A stretch of DNA of 41,181 bases from Micromonospora sp. KC723 (lineage in GTDB: Bacteria > Actinomycetota > Actinomycetes > Mycobacteriales > Micromonosporaceae), in contig NZ_SMKD01000040.1 in assembly GCF_004348595.1 (NCBI RefSeq), positions 1 through 41,181 on the forward strand, read 5' to 3'. Positions 16,018 to 24,213 of this stretch are shown here, piece after piece. The position numbers were made by a program, and so were the translations under genes. The notes under the pieces were generated by a model. It saw only the letters and a list, made by a program, of their open reading frames with translations. It ran no database searches and was not told where the DNA came from. Position 1 is the first letter of the stretch; the number at the start of each line of letters is the position of its first letter.

Positions 16018-16374
16018 ATGGACGTCTCACCTACCGCAATTGTGCATGTACTGGCCGCTGACGTGCATGCGCCGGCCGGGCATCGGCGCGGACGGTCTCG
16101 TGCCGGTGCGGTCGTGACCGTGGCGTCGGACGGTGTTCGTGTCCTGCGGTGCGTCGATGGGGTACGGCCGAGCCGCGGCCCTCATCGGGGTTCGCCAGCT
16201 GTGGTCGCCTGCTCCGGGTGTGAGGGGCGGGGCTGGAAGATTGCCAGCCCTCGGCGCTCGCTCCGGGCGCCGAGCGACCCGACCCGCCTGCAACGGCGGG
16301 ACTGCCCAGACTGCGCTGGCACCGGTAGGCAGCCGCGACCGGTGACGATCCTCCCGGTCGGGGTCGCGTCCTGA
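16018..16374 (+). CDS. Small protein with a DnaJ-like double Cys motif
   Basis: A 118-aa protein. The N-terminal half is low in identifiable structure, with a possible beta segment AVVTVASDGVRVLRC. The C-terminal half has ACSGCEGRGWK and, about 25 residues later, CPDCAGTG, matching the CxxCxGxG repeat of DnaJ zinc-finger domains. One zinc ion is probably bound by the four cysteines. Small proteins of this type occur in other actinobacterial mobile elements, but no activity is known to me. The ATG at 16018 is the only good start. It is the first plus-strand gene of the backbone and is divergent from the XRE regulator. Confidence 0.6.
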   Translation: MDVSPTAIVHVLAADVHAPAGHRRGRSRAGAVVTVASDGVRVLRCVDGVRPSRGPHRGSPAVVACSGCEGRGWKIASPRRSLRAPSDPTRLQRRDCPDCAGTGRQPRPVTILPVGVAS

Positions 16375-16478
16375 GCAGGGCACCGGGGCAGGTGCCGGCA
16401 GGCGAATCGCGGTGTCGGCCGTGACCAGAGCCCGCCTGCCTCGGTGCCCATCCACATCATCTGGTGAGGGTGGGATCG

Positions 16479-16811
16479 ATGAAATTGAACCCAGGTGACG
16501 TCGTGCATGTCGGCGCTGATGCGTCGGTGCAGTTCGGTGGTGCGCGGTCGCTGATCTTCCGGGTCATCAAGGTCTGCGATCAGCCGACGTACCACGGGTG
16601 GGTGTGGTTGACCGGATACGTCCTGGACCGGGCCGGCAATGCCATAGACCGGCGAGAGATCTACGTGCAACGCGCAGGTCTTTGGCTTCTTACTCCCGCT
16701 GCGACCGTGGACGTCGGGCGCCTACCACCGAACCTTCCGGGCCAGGCAATGCGGGGCGGATCGGGCCGGAAAGGCAAGAACGAAGGTCTGAGCTGTAGGA
16801 GGCAACGGTGA
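16479..16811 (+). CDS. Hypothetical protein, 110 aa
   Basis: A small beta-rich soluble protein: MKLNPGDVVHVGADASVQFG, then LIFRVIKVCD, WVWLTGYVLDRAGN and EIYVQRAGLWLL, followed by a basic tail. The pattern resembles a KOW/SH3-like barrel or another compact beta fold, but I recognise no named family. ATG 16479 (GGGTGGG upstream) is preferred to an in-frame start five codons earlier. The stop overlaps the next gene by 4 nt (GTGA), so both are cotranslated within the element's left backbone operon. Confidence 0.7.
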   Translation: MKLNPGDVVHVGADASVQFGGARSLIFRVIKVCDQPTYHGWVWLTGYVLDRAGNAIDRREIYVQRAGLWLLTPAATVDVGRLPPNLPGQAMRGGSGRKGKNEGLSCRRQR

Positions 16812-17074
16812 CCACTCACGCAGTGGGCATGTTCCGGGCAACCCGACGGCTGGCCCGGCTCTGCCCGGAGCAGGTGAGGCGGATGCGCTTCCGTCGGACG
16901 AGATTCGGGCGACGCGGCCTGGCCGAGGAGCACGTCTACGCCTTCCTCCGCGCCGTCGTCGACGAGCTGATCGCCAGAGACGCCGTGGAAGCAAGCCTTC
17001 GCGCGGAGAACGCGCGACTGAAGGGTGCATTGCGCGACTGGCAGAGCAGCTTCGCGCCCAGGCCCGGCCGGTAG
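16808..17074 (+). CDS. DivIVA-like small coiled-coil protein
   Basis: An 88-aa protein with AGGAGG (16797-16802) just ahead of the GTG. After a basic segment it has the FRRTRFGRRGLAEEHVYAFL stretch that matches the short DivIVA-like domain (R-R-G-L-x-E-x-x-V-x-x-F-L) found in many AICEs. A heptad-like helix AVEASLRAENARLKGALRDW suggests a short coiled coil. DivIVA proteins locate to the curved membrane of cell poles and hyphal tips, so a role in placing the transfer machinery at tips is conceivable; that is inference. It overlaps the upstream gene by 4 nt. Confidence 0.75.
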   Translation: MTTHAVGMFRATRRLARLCPEQVRRMRFRRTRFGRRGLAEEHVYAFLRAVVDELIARDAVEASLRAENARLKGALRDWQSSFAPRPGR

Positions 17075-17119
17075 TAGACGCGGGACCATGGACAGAACCT
17101 GAGCAGCACAGATAGCCTG

Positions 17120-17135
17120 TTGACAAGCTGAGTTG
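17120..17135. promoter_or_regulatory. Degenerate GntR operator upstream of the gntR gene
   Basis: TTGACAAGCTGAGTTG matches 13 of 16 positions of the segment TTGACAAGTCAAGTTG at the strong operator downstream (17903-17918). It lies 18 bp before the GTG of the GntR gene and starts with a -35-like TTGACA, so it may mediate autoregulation. Confidence 0.5.
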
Positions 17136-17152
17136 CCGTCTGGGGTGAAACG

Positions 17153-17884
17153 GTGCCGATCGAAGTTGCGCCGCCGAAGTACGTCGTGATCGTCAACGCG
17201 GTGCAGCAACGCATCGAAGACGGCACGTACCCACCAGGCTCGATGCTGCCCAGCGAAACCGAACTGGTCCGCGAGTTCGGCGCCTCCCGACCAGTCGTCG
17301 TCAGAGCCCTGGACCTGCTACGTCAAGACGGCTGGATCGACAGCCGGCAGGGCAAGGGCCGATTCGTCCTCGGTCGGCCTGCCAGCCCTGACCAGCGACA
17401 GCGAGAACGCCGCTACGCGGTGCTGGAAGACGACGAGCGTGCCGGCTCCACCCTGCTCGCCGCGGGCGAGGTGCCCGCCCCGCCACGGGCGGCAGCGGCC
17501 CTGGGCTTAGAGCCGGGTACGTCGGTCGTCGCGCGCCGTCGTGTTATTGCCGTCGACGGCGTCGGCCCGGTCGAACTCGGCACGGCCTACCTTCCCGCCG
17601 ACCTGGCCGACGGTACGGGGGTCGGCAATGCGGACGCTGTTCCCGAAGGACTGCTTCGGCACGTGGCGTCCCGAAAGCGCGTGCGCTTCGACCACGTCAG
17701 CGAGCGGATATCGGCCCGTCTCCCCGACGCCGAAGAGGCGCAGCTCTTGCAGATCGGTGCAGGCGACTCGGTGCTGACCGTGCTCCTCTCCGTCTGCGAC
17801 CGCACCGGCAAGCCGCTGCTAGCCGTGGACCTTGTCCTCCCGGCCTCCAGGCACGATCTCGAAGACGTCTATCCACTCGACTGA
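17153..17884 (+). CDS. GntR/HutC-family repressor of the element (KorSA-like)
   Basis: A 243-aa regulator. The N-terminal winged helix is classic GntR: YVVIVNAVQQRIEDGTYPPG, SETELVREFGASRPVVVRAL, GWIDSRQGKGRFV. The C-terminal UTRA/HutC-type effector domain follows, with GTSVVARRRVIAVDG and ISARLPDAEEAQLLQI. In pSAM2-like elements a GntR protein (KorSA) represses the activator gene pra and keeps the element integrated. Position, family and two perfect palindromes directly downstream, in front of the Pra-like gene, all match that circuit. The start is GTG 17153. What ligand relieves repression is unknown. Confidence 0.88.
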   Translation: MPIEVAPPKYVVIVNAVQQRIEDGTYPPGSMLPSETELVREFGASRPVVVRALDLLRQDGWIDSRQGKGRFVLGRPASPDQRQRERRYAVLEDDERAGSTLLAAGEVPAPPRAAAALGLEPGTSVVARRRVIAVDGVGPVELGTAYLPADLADGTGVGNADAVPEGLLRHVASRKRVRFDHVSERISARLPDAEEAQLLQIGAGDSVLTVLLSVCDRTGKPLLAVDLVLPASRHDLEDVYPLD

Positions 17885-17900
17885 ACTGGGTCGATACATC

Positions 17901-17916
17901 ACTTGACAAGTCAAGT
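17901..17916. promoter_or_regulatory. Palindromic operator O1 (GntR target) with embedded -35
   Basis: ACTTGACAAGTCAAGT, a palindrome apart from its central AA. It contains TTGACA (17903-17908), followed after 17 bp by TTACGT (17926-17931), a plausible -10, so a bound repressor would cover the promoter. Confidence 0.75.
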
Positions 17917-17939
17917 TGGCGGCGCTTACGTTTGAACCC

Positions 17940-17955
17940 ACTTGACAAGTCAAGT
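17940..17955. promoter_or_regulatory. Palindromic operator O2 (GntR target)
   Basis: An identical copy of ACTTGACAAGTCAAGT, 39 bp from O1 start to start, here extended to 18 bp by flanking C and G. It lies 34 bp before the GTG of the Pra-like gene. Two identical sites roughly four helical turns apart suggest cooperative binding of dimers. Confidence 0.75.
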
Positions 17956-17988
17956 GGTTGAGTTGACTGGTGGATCTGGAGGTCACGC

Positions 17989-18426
17989 GTGGTTCCGATG
18001 ACGTTGAAGGTGCCGGTCCCGTCCGAGTACGTCTTCCCCGCCGGGGCGCTCTGCCTCGGGGTGTCGCCGCAGATCGACTTCGAGCGGCGGGGCGAGGCGG
18101 ACAACCAGGCGCGCGACAAGGAGACCGGGGAGCGGGTCTGGGTGGTGCGGGTGATGGACCTGGACCCGGAGGCCGGGAAGTTCGGTCGGTCGACGGAGGT
18201 GAAGGTCAAGGTGGTGGCCGCGCAGCAGCCGGTGCCGCCGCCGTCCACAGTGCCGGGTTACCCGCCTGCGGTGGAGTTCGAGGGCCTGACGCTGACGCCG
18301 TATGTGGATTCGCAGCGGTGCAAGCCGGGCCGGTCCTCGGGTGACTGCCGGTCGCGGATGGCGTACTCGCTGCGGGCGACGGCGATTCGGCCGGCGTCGG
18401 TGGTGCCGGGTTCGGTGGCGGCCTGA
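17989..18426 (+). CDS. Pra-like replication/integration/excision activator
   Basis: A 145-aa protein with GGAGG (17978-17982) 6 nt before GTG 17989. It matches from memory the family annotated as plasmid replication, integration and excision activator in streptomycete elements. Features are VPSEYVFPAGALC, a PQIDFE(R) segment, DKETGERVWVVRVMDLDPEA, then VKVKVVAAQQPVPP and VEFEGLTLTPYVD near the end. No helix-turn-helix is obvious, so it may act through protein contacts. Two GntR palindromes lie directly upstream. In pSAM2, Pra switches on repSA-xis-int; the same order of genes follows here. Confidence 0.7.
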   Translation: MVPMTLKVPVPSEYVFPAGALCLGVSPQIDFERRGEADNQARDKETGERVWVVRVMDLDPEAGKFGRSTEVKVKVVAAQQPVPPPSTVPGYPPAVEFEGLTLTPYVDSQRCKPGRSSGDCRSRMAYSLRATAIRPASVVPGSVAA

Positions 18427-18524
18427 TCGGTTGTTGTTTGGCGCGCGGGGCGGGTCGTTTCCCCGCCAAGAGTCCCGGCCCGTCCCCGCGCTCTCCCATC
18501 CCTCACCTGATGAAGGAGGGCGTG

Positions 18525-18824
18525 ATGCCCACGGTAGTTCACCCTGCCCTGATCGCTGTCGTGCCGCTGCTGGTCGGCGCGGTGGCCGTCCTCTCTCGTG
18601 GCCGTCTGACCGGTCTTCGAAATGCCTACCGGGAGGTGCAGGCGGCCGTTCGGTCGGCGCTGCGGTTGCCGCCGGCTCCGGCCCGGGTGTGTGCGATCCG
18701 CTGCCCTCGGTGCCGGCGGTGGGTGAAGCCGCGCCGGTTCGATGCGCGCCGCATGTCGTGCCGGACCTGCATCGCCACTCTCGGCCGTGGCCGTCGTGGT
18801 CAGGGCGGTGACCTGTGCCTCTGA
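18525..18824 (+). CDS. Small membrane protein with Zn-ribbon-like Cys motif
   Basis: A 99-aa protein with AAGGAGG (18513-18519) 5 nt before the ATG. An N-terminal transmembrane helix (LIAVVPLLVGAVAVL) is followed by a basic helix and a C-terminal CPRCRRWVKPRRF...CRTC pattern, i.e. two CxxC pairs spaced like a zinc ribbon. It overlaps the start of the TraB-like gene by 10 nt. A membrane-anchored accessory of the translocase is a reasonable guess from position, not from homology. Confidence 0.65.
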   Translation: MPTVVHPALIAVVPLLVGAVAVLSRGRLTGLRNAYREVQAAVRSALRLPPAPARVCAIRCPRCRRWVKPRRFDARRMSCRTCIATLGRGRRGQGGDLCL

Positions 18825-20242
18825 TCAACATCATTCCGGGGGACAAGATCCCCGTCGCGCCGATGAACGTGCGCCTGCCGGCGTGGCGGGTTCCAGGCTG
18901 GCTGCTGGTGTTCTGGTGGCTGGCCCGAGGCATGTTCAGGGTGACCGTGCTAGCGGTCCGCTATTGGTGGATCTCCGCCCCGACCGTCGTTGCCCTGTGG
19001 ATCCGGGCCGAGTTCGGCAACCTGGTCCTGGCCGCTGTGACGCTCGGCCTCCTCGCCGCGTGCCTGAGTTGGTGGCGGTGGCACCCGAGGTCGTGGCTGC
19101 GGTTCGGCTGGTACCCGATCGTTGCCCGGGTCCGCGCTGCGGTGGTGTATCGGCGGCGGTGGGCGTCGGTCATGTCCACGTGCGGGCTGGCGACCGTCTT
19201 CGCCGGTGACCGCTACGTGCCACGACTGCTCAAGGTGCGCTGTGACCGGTTCGGCGACGAGGTGACGGTCCGGATGCTGCCGGGGCAGATCCCGGACGAC
19301 TGGGGGCAGGCCGCGGAACGCCTCGCCTACGCGTTCCGCCTCCGCACCGGGCAGGCCCGTTCGGCGGCCCGGCCAGATCGGGTGGTGCTGCGGTTCGTGC
19401 GCCGTGACCCTCTGGCCGGTGTTGTGGCGCCGCTTCCGGTGGCCGAAGTGCCGGACCTGGACGGGCTCGCCCTCGGCGTCGATGAGCACGGGCAGCCGTA
19501 TCGGCTGCGGCTTGCCGGGTCGCATGTGCTGATCGCGGGGGCGACGGGCTCGGGCAAGGGATCGGTGTTGTGGTCGCTGATCCGGTCTCTGGCCGGTGGT
19601 GTGCGGTCGGGGTTGGTGGAGCTGTGGGCGTTCGACCCGAAGGGCGGGATGGAGTTGGCGGCCGGGGTGCCGCTGTTCACCCGGTTCGCCTACGACGACC
19701 CCGACAGCATGGCCGGCGTCCTGGACGAAGCCGTCAAACGCATGCGGCTGCGCGCCGCCCGCCTGCGTGGGGTCACCCGCCAACACGTCCCGACCGTCGA
19801 CGAGCCGCTGATCGTCCTGGTGGTCGATGAGCTGGCCGCGCTGACCGCCTACATCACGGATCGGAAGGTCCGTGACCGGATCAAGGAATCCCTGGGGCTG
19901 CTGCTGTCGCAGGGGCGTGCGGTGGGGGTGCATGTGGTGGCGGCGTTGCAGGACCCACGCAAAGACGTGCTGCCGTTTCGGGACCTGTTCCCCACCCGCA
20001 TCGGGCTGCGACTGACCGAACCGGAGCAGGTGGACATGGTCCTCGGCGACGCCGCCCGCGACCGAGGCGCGCTGTGCGACCGCATCCCCGAATCCTCGCC
20101 CGGCGTCGGGTTCGTCGTCCTCGACGGCGTCCGCGAACCCGTCCGGGTCCGCTTCGCCTACCTCACCGACGACGACATCCGCCACCTCGGCCGCACCTAC
20201 CGGCGACTCGACGACACCGACCAGCAGGAGGTGACCGAGTGA
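18815..20242 (+). CDS. TraB/FtsK-type DNA translocase for conjugal transfer
   Basis: A 475-aa protein. Two to three hydrophobic segments occupy residues about 27-90 (GWLLVFWWLARGMF, RYWWISAPTVVALW, LVLAAVTLGLLAACL). The FtsK/SpoIIIE motor follows, with Walker A GATGSGKGS (242-250), WAFDPKGG and Walker B LIVLVVDEL (332-340). QGRAVGVHVVAALQDPRKD is the sensor-like segment typical of the family. In AICEs one such protein forms a hexamer in the septal or tip membrane and pumps double-stranded element DNA into the recipient without relaxase. The start is GTG 18815; the stop overlaps the next gene by 4 nt (GTGA). It is smaller than chromosomal FtsK, as expected. Confidence 0.9.
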   Translation: MPLINIIPGDKIPVAPMNVRLPAWRVPGWLLVFWWLARGMFRVTVLAVRYWWISAPTVVALWIRAEFGNLVLAAVTLGLLAACLSWWRWHPRSWLRFGWYPIVARVRAAVVYRRRWASVMSTCGLATVFAGDRYVPRLLKVRCDRFGDEVTVRMLPGQIPDDWGQAAERLAYAFRLRTGQARSAARPDRVVLRFVRRDPLAGVVAPLPVAEVPDLDGLALGVDEHGQPYRLRLAGSHVLIAGATGSGKGSVLWSLIRSLAGGVRSGLVELWAFDPKGGMELAAGVPLFTRFAYDDPDSMAGVLDEAVKRMRLRAARLRGVTRQHVPTVDEPLIVLVVDELAALTAYITDRKVRDRIKESLGLLLSQGRAVGVHVVAALQDPRKDVLPFRDLFPTRIGLRLTEPEQVDMVLGDAARDRGALCDRIPESSPGVGFVVLDGVREPVRVRFAYLTDDDIRHLGRTYRRLDDTDQQEVTE

Positions 20243-20907
20243 AGACCAACACGAACGCAGACCGGGTGGAGGGCGTGGTCCTGGTGCTCATCGTCCTGAC
20301 CGTCGGCGGGCTCGCCGGGGCGGCGTCGTTCACCCACGTCCACGACTGGACCATGGCCAACTCACCGGCCGGTACGGGGGACTGGTTCGGCTGGGCCAAC
20401 GCTGCCATCTCCGAACTCCTGCCCCTCGCGGCGCTGCTGACCATCCGGCGGCGTCGCCGCACCGGCGGGCCGATCGGGTACCCGATGTTCCTGCTCGTCT
20501 GCGCCGTCGCGCTGTCCCTGGCGGCGCAACTCGCCGTCGCCAAACCCGGCCTGTCCGGATGGCTGCTCTCAGCCGTGCCCGCTCTGGCGTTCCTCGGACT
20601 GTCCAAACTCGTCTTCTCCACCACCCCCGCCTCCTCGGCCGCGGTGCCTGTCGACAAGCCAGCAGACGCCGACGGCTGGGGCAACGTGCCGCCCGGAGCC
20701 GACCCCGTGGACGACCAGGCGTCGGCGGACATCAACGAGGGCCAGGCGGTAAGCGTCGCCCTGGAGGCCACCAACGAGCAGCCTCGGCCGGCCCTTCGCC
20801 CGGTCCCACCGATGCCGGTGGAGCGGCGGCCGGGACTGGTGCCCGTGCCAGCGGCGGCGTTCGCACCCCGCAACGGCAGCGTCTTCGGCGGGGAGCGTGA
20901 CCGGTGA
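20239..20907 (+). CDS. DUF2637-like membrane protein (spread-type)
   Basis: A 222-aa protein. Four hydrophobic segments fill the first 130 residues: [19 protein letters not shown], a segment after HDWTMANSP, PMFLLVCAVALSLAAQLAV and LLSAVPALAFLGLSKLVF. A Pro/Ala-rich soluble tail follows. The HVHDWTMAN motif after the first helix and the overall plan match DUF2637 proteins found next to translocase genes in actinobacterial plasmids, where neighbours of this type aid spread through the mycelium. GTG start and stop both overlap the neighbouring genes by 4 nt. Confidence 0.78.
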   Translation: MKTNTNADRVEGVVLVLIVLTVGGLAGAASFTHVHDWTMANSPAGTGDWFGWANAAISELLPLAALLTIRRRRRTGGPIGYPMFLLVCAVALSLAAQLAVAKPGLSGWLLSAVPALAFLGLSKLVFSTTPASSAAVPVDKPADADGWGNVPPGADPVDDQASADINEGQAVSVALEATNEQPRPALRPVPPMPVERRPGLVPVPAAAFAPRNGSVFGGERDR

Positions 20908-22703
20908 ACCAACTGGAACTCATCCCCACCACAACGCCGGCCGTCGAGCAGCCTCGCCCGGGATCGCGGGCGGACCGGATGCGCAAGCCCCTCGCGAAGG
21001 ACGCGCTCAAACAGCTCGCCGAGCAACACGGCGTCTGCGTCCGCCCCCTGGCCCTGCGCCGCACCGACACCGCCACCGGCCTCACCGAGGTCGTCGAGGT
21101 GCCCTGCGGCGCGACCCTCGCCGTCAAGTGCAAGCCCTGCGCCGAGCGGGGCCGGCGGCTGCGTATCCAGCAGATCCGGGAAGGCTGGCACCTCGCTGAC
21201 GAACCCGCCGTCCGGCCCGACAAGCCGGGTGAGGAGGTGCTCGCTCTCGTCCGCGTGCGGGCGCACCTGGAGTTCGAACGGGAAGCACTGCACTACCAGC
21301 CGATGACCCCCGACGAGCGAGCCTCGCAGATCGCTGACGTGGACGCCGCGATCGCCGAGCTGGACGAAGCCCTCGCCGAAACCAGCCTGCGCGGCCACCT
21401 CACCCCCAAAGACCGCGACGAGCGGCCCCGGCGCAAGCGGTCCACCAGGCGACGGCAGGACTCCCCGGACCTGCCCCGGCTGCCGGTCGATTCGCGCACT
21501 GTGGGTCGCGCCTACTCGGGCAAGGCGGGCAAGACGCACCGGCCGTCCATGCTCGTCACACTCACTCTGGGTTCGCACGGGCCGGTTCACTCCCACCTGC
21601 GGCGCGGCGCCTACGTCGCCCCATGCGAATGCGGACAACGGCACAGCCCTCACGATGACCTTCTCGGCACCCCGGTCGACCCGGCCAGCTACGACTACCG
21701 GCGGGCGGCCCTGGACGCGATCCACTTCGCGCGGGTTCTTGACCGGTGGTGGCAGAACGTCCGCCGGGCCGCCGGCTGGAACGTCCAATACGCGGGCGCG
21801 GTCGAGCTGCAACGACGACTTGCCCCACACGCCCACTTCGCCATCCGTGGCACGCTTCCGCGCCGGCTACTCAAGCAAATCGCCGCCGCCACCTACCACC
21901 AGGTGTGGTGGCCACCCTTCGACGAACCGGTCTACCCGGTCGACAAGCCCCCGGTCTGGGACGTCGACCAGCAGGCATACGTCGACCCGAAAACCCGCCA
22001 GCCACTACCCACCTGGGGCGAAGCCCTCGACGCCCTGGAAGAACCCGACAGCCGCCCCGCCTACGTCGCCCGCCTCGGCCGCATCGACGCCCGAGGCATC
22101 GAACAAGGCACCAAGGACGCCGAACGGTCAATCCGCTACGTGACCAAGTACGTCACCAAAGACCTCACCGACCAAGCCAAGCCCCGCTCCGACGCGCAGA
22201 AGGCACACTTCGACCGCCTCCACGCGGAACTCGCTGTCCTGCCGTGCTCCCCAACCTGCGCCAACTGGCTGCTCTACGGGGTCCAGCCGGACGGGGTCAA
22301 GGCGGGCTTGACCCCTGGCCGGTGTACCGGGAAGGTCCACCAGCGCTCCACGCTCGGCTTCACCGGCCGGCGGGTGCTGGTTTCCCGGCAGTGGTCCGGC
22401 AAGACACTGGCCGACCACCGCGCGGACAACCGGGCCTGGGTGCGGGCGATCCTCGCCGGAGGCATGGCCGACACCGAGGAGCACGACCAGGCGGCCGACG
22501 AGGCAGACGGACCGAACCGATACCGGTTCGAACTCGCCCGACCCGAAGACCCCGACGTGCCACCCCTGGAACACCGCCTCCTGCGCGCCATCTCCGCCCG
22601 CATCCGCTGGCGCACAGACCTCGACACCGCACGCCTACGAACAGCCGCCGCCGTTCCGGCAACCAATCCACCCGCCGCGCTCGCGGCCTGCGCCCTTGGA
22701 TAG
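20904..22703 (+). CDS. repSA: RepSA-type rolling-circle replication initiator
   Basis: A 599-aa initiator of the kind found in pSAM2-like AICEs. An early Cys set (VPCGATLAVKCKPC, residues 66-79) is a probable zinc site and CECGQRH (241-247) a second. The HUH nuclease signature is PHAHFAIRG (H309 and H311), and RYVTKYVTKD (411-420) supplies Tyr412 and Tyr416, one of which would be the nicking residue. The protein would nick the double-strand origin of the excised circle and remain on the 5' end while host polymerase displaces the strand. GTG 20904 overlaps the upstream stop (GTGA). The C-terminal 150 residues are charged and variable in this family. Confidence 0.87.
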   Translation: MNQLELIPTTTPAVEQPRPGSRADRMRKPLAKDALKQLAEQHGVCVRPLALRRTDTATGLTEVVEVPCGATLAVKCKPCAERGRRLRIQQIREGWHLADEPAVRPDKPGEEVLALVRVRAHLEFEREALHYQPMTPDERASQIADVDAAIAELDEALAETSLRGHLTPKDRDERPRRKRSTRRRQDSPDLPRLPVDSRTVGRAYSGKAGKTHRPSMLVTLTLGSHGPVHSHLRRGAYVAPCECGQRHSPHDDLLGTPVDPASYDYRRAALDAIHFARVLDRWWQNVRRAAGWNVQYAGAVELQRRLAPHAHFAIRGTLPRRLLKQIAAATYHQVWWPPFDEPVYPVDKPPVWDVDQQAYVDPKTRQPLPTWGEALDALEEPDSRPAYVARLGRIDARGIEQGTKDAERSIRYVTKYVTKDLTDQAKPRSDAQKAHFDRLHAELAVLPCSPTCANWLLYGVQPDGVKAGLTPGRCTGKVHQRSTLGFTGRRVLVSRQWSGKTLADHRADNRAWVRAILAGGMADTEEHDQAADEADGPNRYRFELARPEDPDVPPLEHRLLRAISARIRWRTDLDTARLRTAAAVPATNPPAALAACALG

Positions 22704-22769
22704 TGAACCCTTGCTGCTCCGGCACCCCCGCCACTTGTCGGTGCCCCCGCACACGAGGAAGGCCAGTCG

Positions 22770-22967
22770 ATGAACGTCTCCAGCTCGATCACTCCTCGCG
22801 TGCTGCGCGTCGAGGAAGCCGCCCGAGCGCTCGGCATCGGCCGCTCGCTCGTCTACGACCTCATCCGCTCCGGCCGGCTCCGCTCCTTCAAGGTCGGCAG
22901 CCGCCGTCTCATCCCTGCATCGGCCATCGACGAGGCCATCGCCACGCTGACGGAAGAAGCCGCCTGA
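22770..22967 (+). CDS. xis: Excisionase (MerR-like helix-turn-helix)
   Basis: A 65-aa DNA-binding protein: RVLRVEEAARALGIGRSLVY, then IRSGRLRSFKVGSRRLIP. This is the excisionase/HTH_17 winged-helix pattern, and its size is typical. Such proteins bend attL/attR DNA and turn the integrase towards excision. GAGGAAGG lies about 9 nt upstream of the ATG. Its TGA shares one base with the integrase ATG (TGATG), which keeps the amounts of both proteins coupled. Confidence 0.9.
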   Translation: MNVSSSITPRVLRVEEAARALGIGRSLVYDLIRSGRLRSFKVGSRRLIPASAIDEAIATLTEEAA

Positions 22968-24208
22968 TGCCCAGAGAGCCCAAGCAACGACAGTCGACCG
23001 GCCGCCGCAACCCCAACGGGGAAGGCTCGATCTACCAGCGCTCCGGTGACGGCCGGTGGGTCGGACAGGCGTACGTGCTCACCACCGACGGCACCCGCAA
23101 GCGCAAGTTCGTCTACGGCGCGACCTGGGACGAGGCACACGCCAAGCTCATCGAGCTGAAGGCGCAGTCCCAGCGCGGCATCCCCGTCCCCGATCGGGCA
23201 TGGAAACTGGCCGACTACCTGCCCTACTGGCTCACCACATACGTCAGTGACCTGAAGCCGACCACTGCGCGCGGCTACGAGAGCGCTGTACGACTGCACC
23301 TGGTCCCGGCCCTCGGCACTAAACGCCTCGACGGCTTGCAGGTGCAGCACGTCAAGGCGTTCATGGACGGCTTCCGCCGCAAGTGCCTCTGCTGCACCAA
23401 CGGCCTCGACAAAATCCGTCCGGCCAACCGGCGGTGCTGCTCCGTGGGTCGCTGCTGTCAGGGTTACCCCAGCGCTCGTCAAGTCCAGTTCGTGCACGCG
23501 GTCCTACGCAACGCCCTGCAACACGCCATGCGGGAGGAGTTGGTGTCACGCAACGTGGCGAAGCTGGTGCGGGTCCCCTCGCCTCGGTATAAGGTCGGCA
23601 AGGGCTTGTCCGTCGACCAGGTGCGCAAGATCCTGGCCGCCGCAGCCGGTCATCGGCTTCACGCGCTCTACGTCGTGGCCGCCACGATGGGGCTGCGACG
23701 CGGTGAGCTGGTCGGACTGCGCTGGTCGGATGTCGACCTGGACGAGGGCACGCTACGGGTGCACCAGACCGTTCAGCGAGTCGCCGGCCGGCTTCACGTC
23801 CTGGACGCGAAGACCGAGGACTCGGAGGCCGTCTTGCCGCTGCCCGAGATCACCTGGCTGACGCTTCTGGAGCACCAAGAGCGTCAGCAGGCCGAGCGGA
23901 CGGCCCTCGCTGAGGCGTGGGAGGACCATGACCTTGTCTTCCCCTCCGAGCGGGGCACCCCGATGGAGCCCACCAACCTCAGTCGCTCGTTCGCCCGCCT
24001 CCGGGAGACTGCAGGCCTGCCTGGCGTCCGGCTGCACGACCTGCGGCACACCGTCGTATCGCTGCTGATGGAGCTGGGCGTCCCGCCGCACGTCGTCCAG
24101 GCCATCGCCCGGCACGCTGACGTCAAGGTGACGCTGAAGGTCTACGCTCACGCCAACCTCGACGCCATGCGTCAGGCGCTGAGCAAGCTCGACGGGCGGC
24201 TGTCGTGA
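22967..24208 (+). CDS. int: Tyrosine site-specific integrase
   Basis: A 413-aa recombinase. The N-terminal arm-binding segment (NPNGEGSIYQRSGDGRWVG) is followed by a core-binding domain and a C-terminal catalytic domain. Active-site residues: Arg244 (TMGLRRGEL), Lys282 (DAKTEDS), His357 and Arg360 (HDLRHT), His383 (ARHADV) and nucleophile Tyr393 (KVYAH). Inserted in the core-binding domain is a seven-Cys cluster (KCLCCTNG at 139-146, RRCCSVGRCC at 155-164), a likely zinc site seen in some actinobacterial phage and AICE integrases. The start is ATG 22967, overlapping xis. It lies 65 bp from attR and acts on tRNA-Thr(UGU). Confidence 0.95.
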   Translation: MPREPKQRQSTGRRNPNGEGSIYQRSGDGRWVGQAYVLTTDGTRKRKFVYGATWDEAHAKLIELKAQSQRGIPVPDRAWKLADYLPYWLTTYVSDLKPTTARGYESAVRLHLVPALGTKRLDGLQVQHVKAFMDGFRRKCLCCTNGLDKIRPANRRCCSVGRCCQGYPSARQVQFVHAVLRNALQHAMREELVSRNVAKLVRVPSPRYKVGKGLSVDQVRKILAAAAGHRLHALYVVAATMGLRRGELVGLRWSDVDLDEGTLRVHQTVQRVAGRLHVLDAKTEDSEAVLPLPEITWLTLLEHQERQQAERTALAEAWEDHDLVFPSERGTPMEPTNLSRSFARLRETAGLPGVRLHDLRHTVVSLLMELGVPPHVVQAIARHADVKVTLKVYAHANLDAMRQALSKLDGRLS

Positions 24209-24213
24209 CCCCG

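Noticed and set aside
18163..18170. GACCCGGA octamer, resembling a TraB recognition sequence of streptomycete plasmids
   Set aside because: Transfer loci contain several clustered copies; I saw only one here, inside a coding sequence, and the word is expected by chance in this composition.
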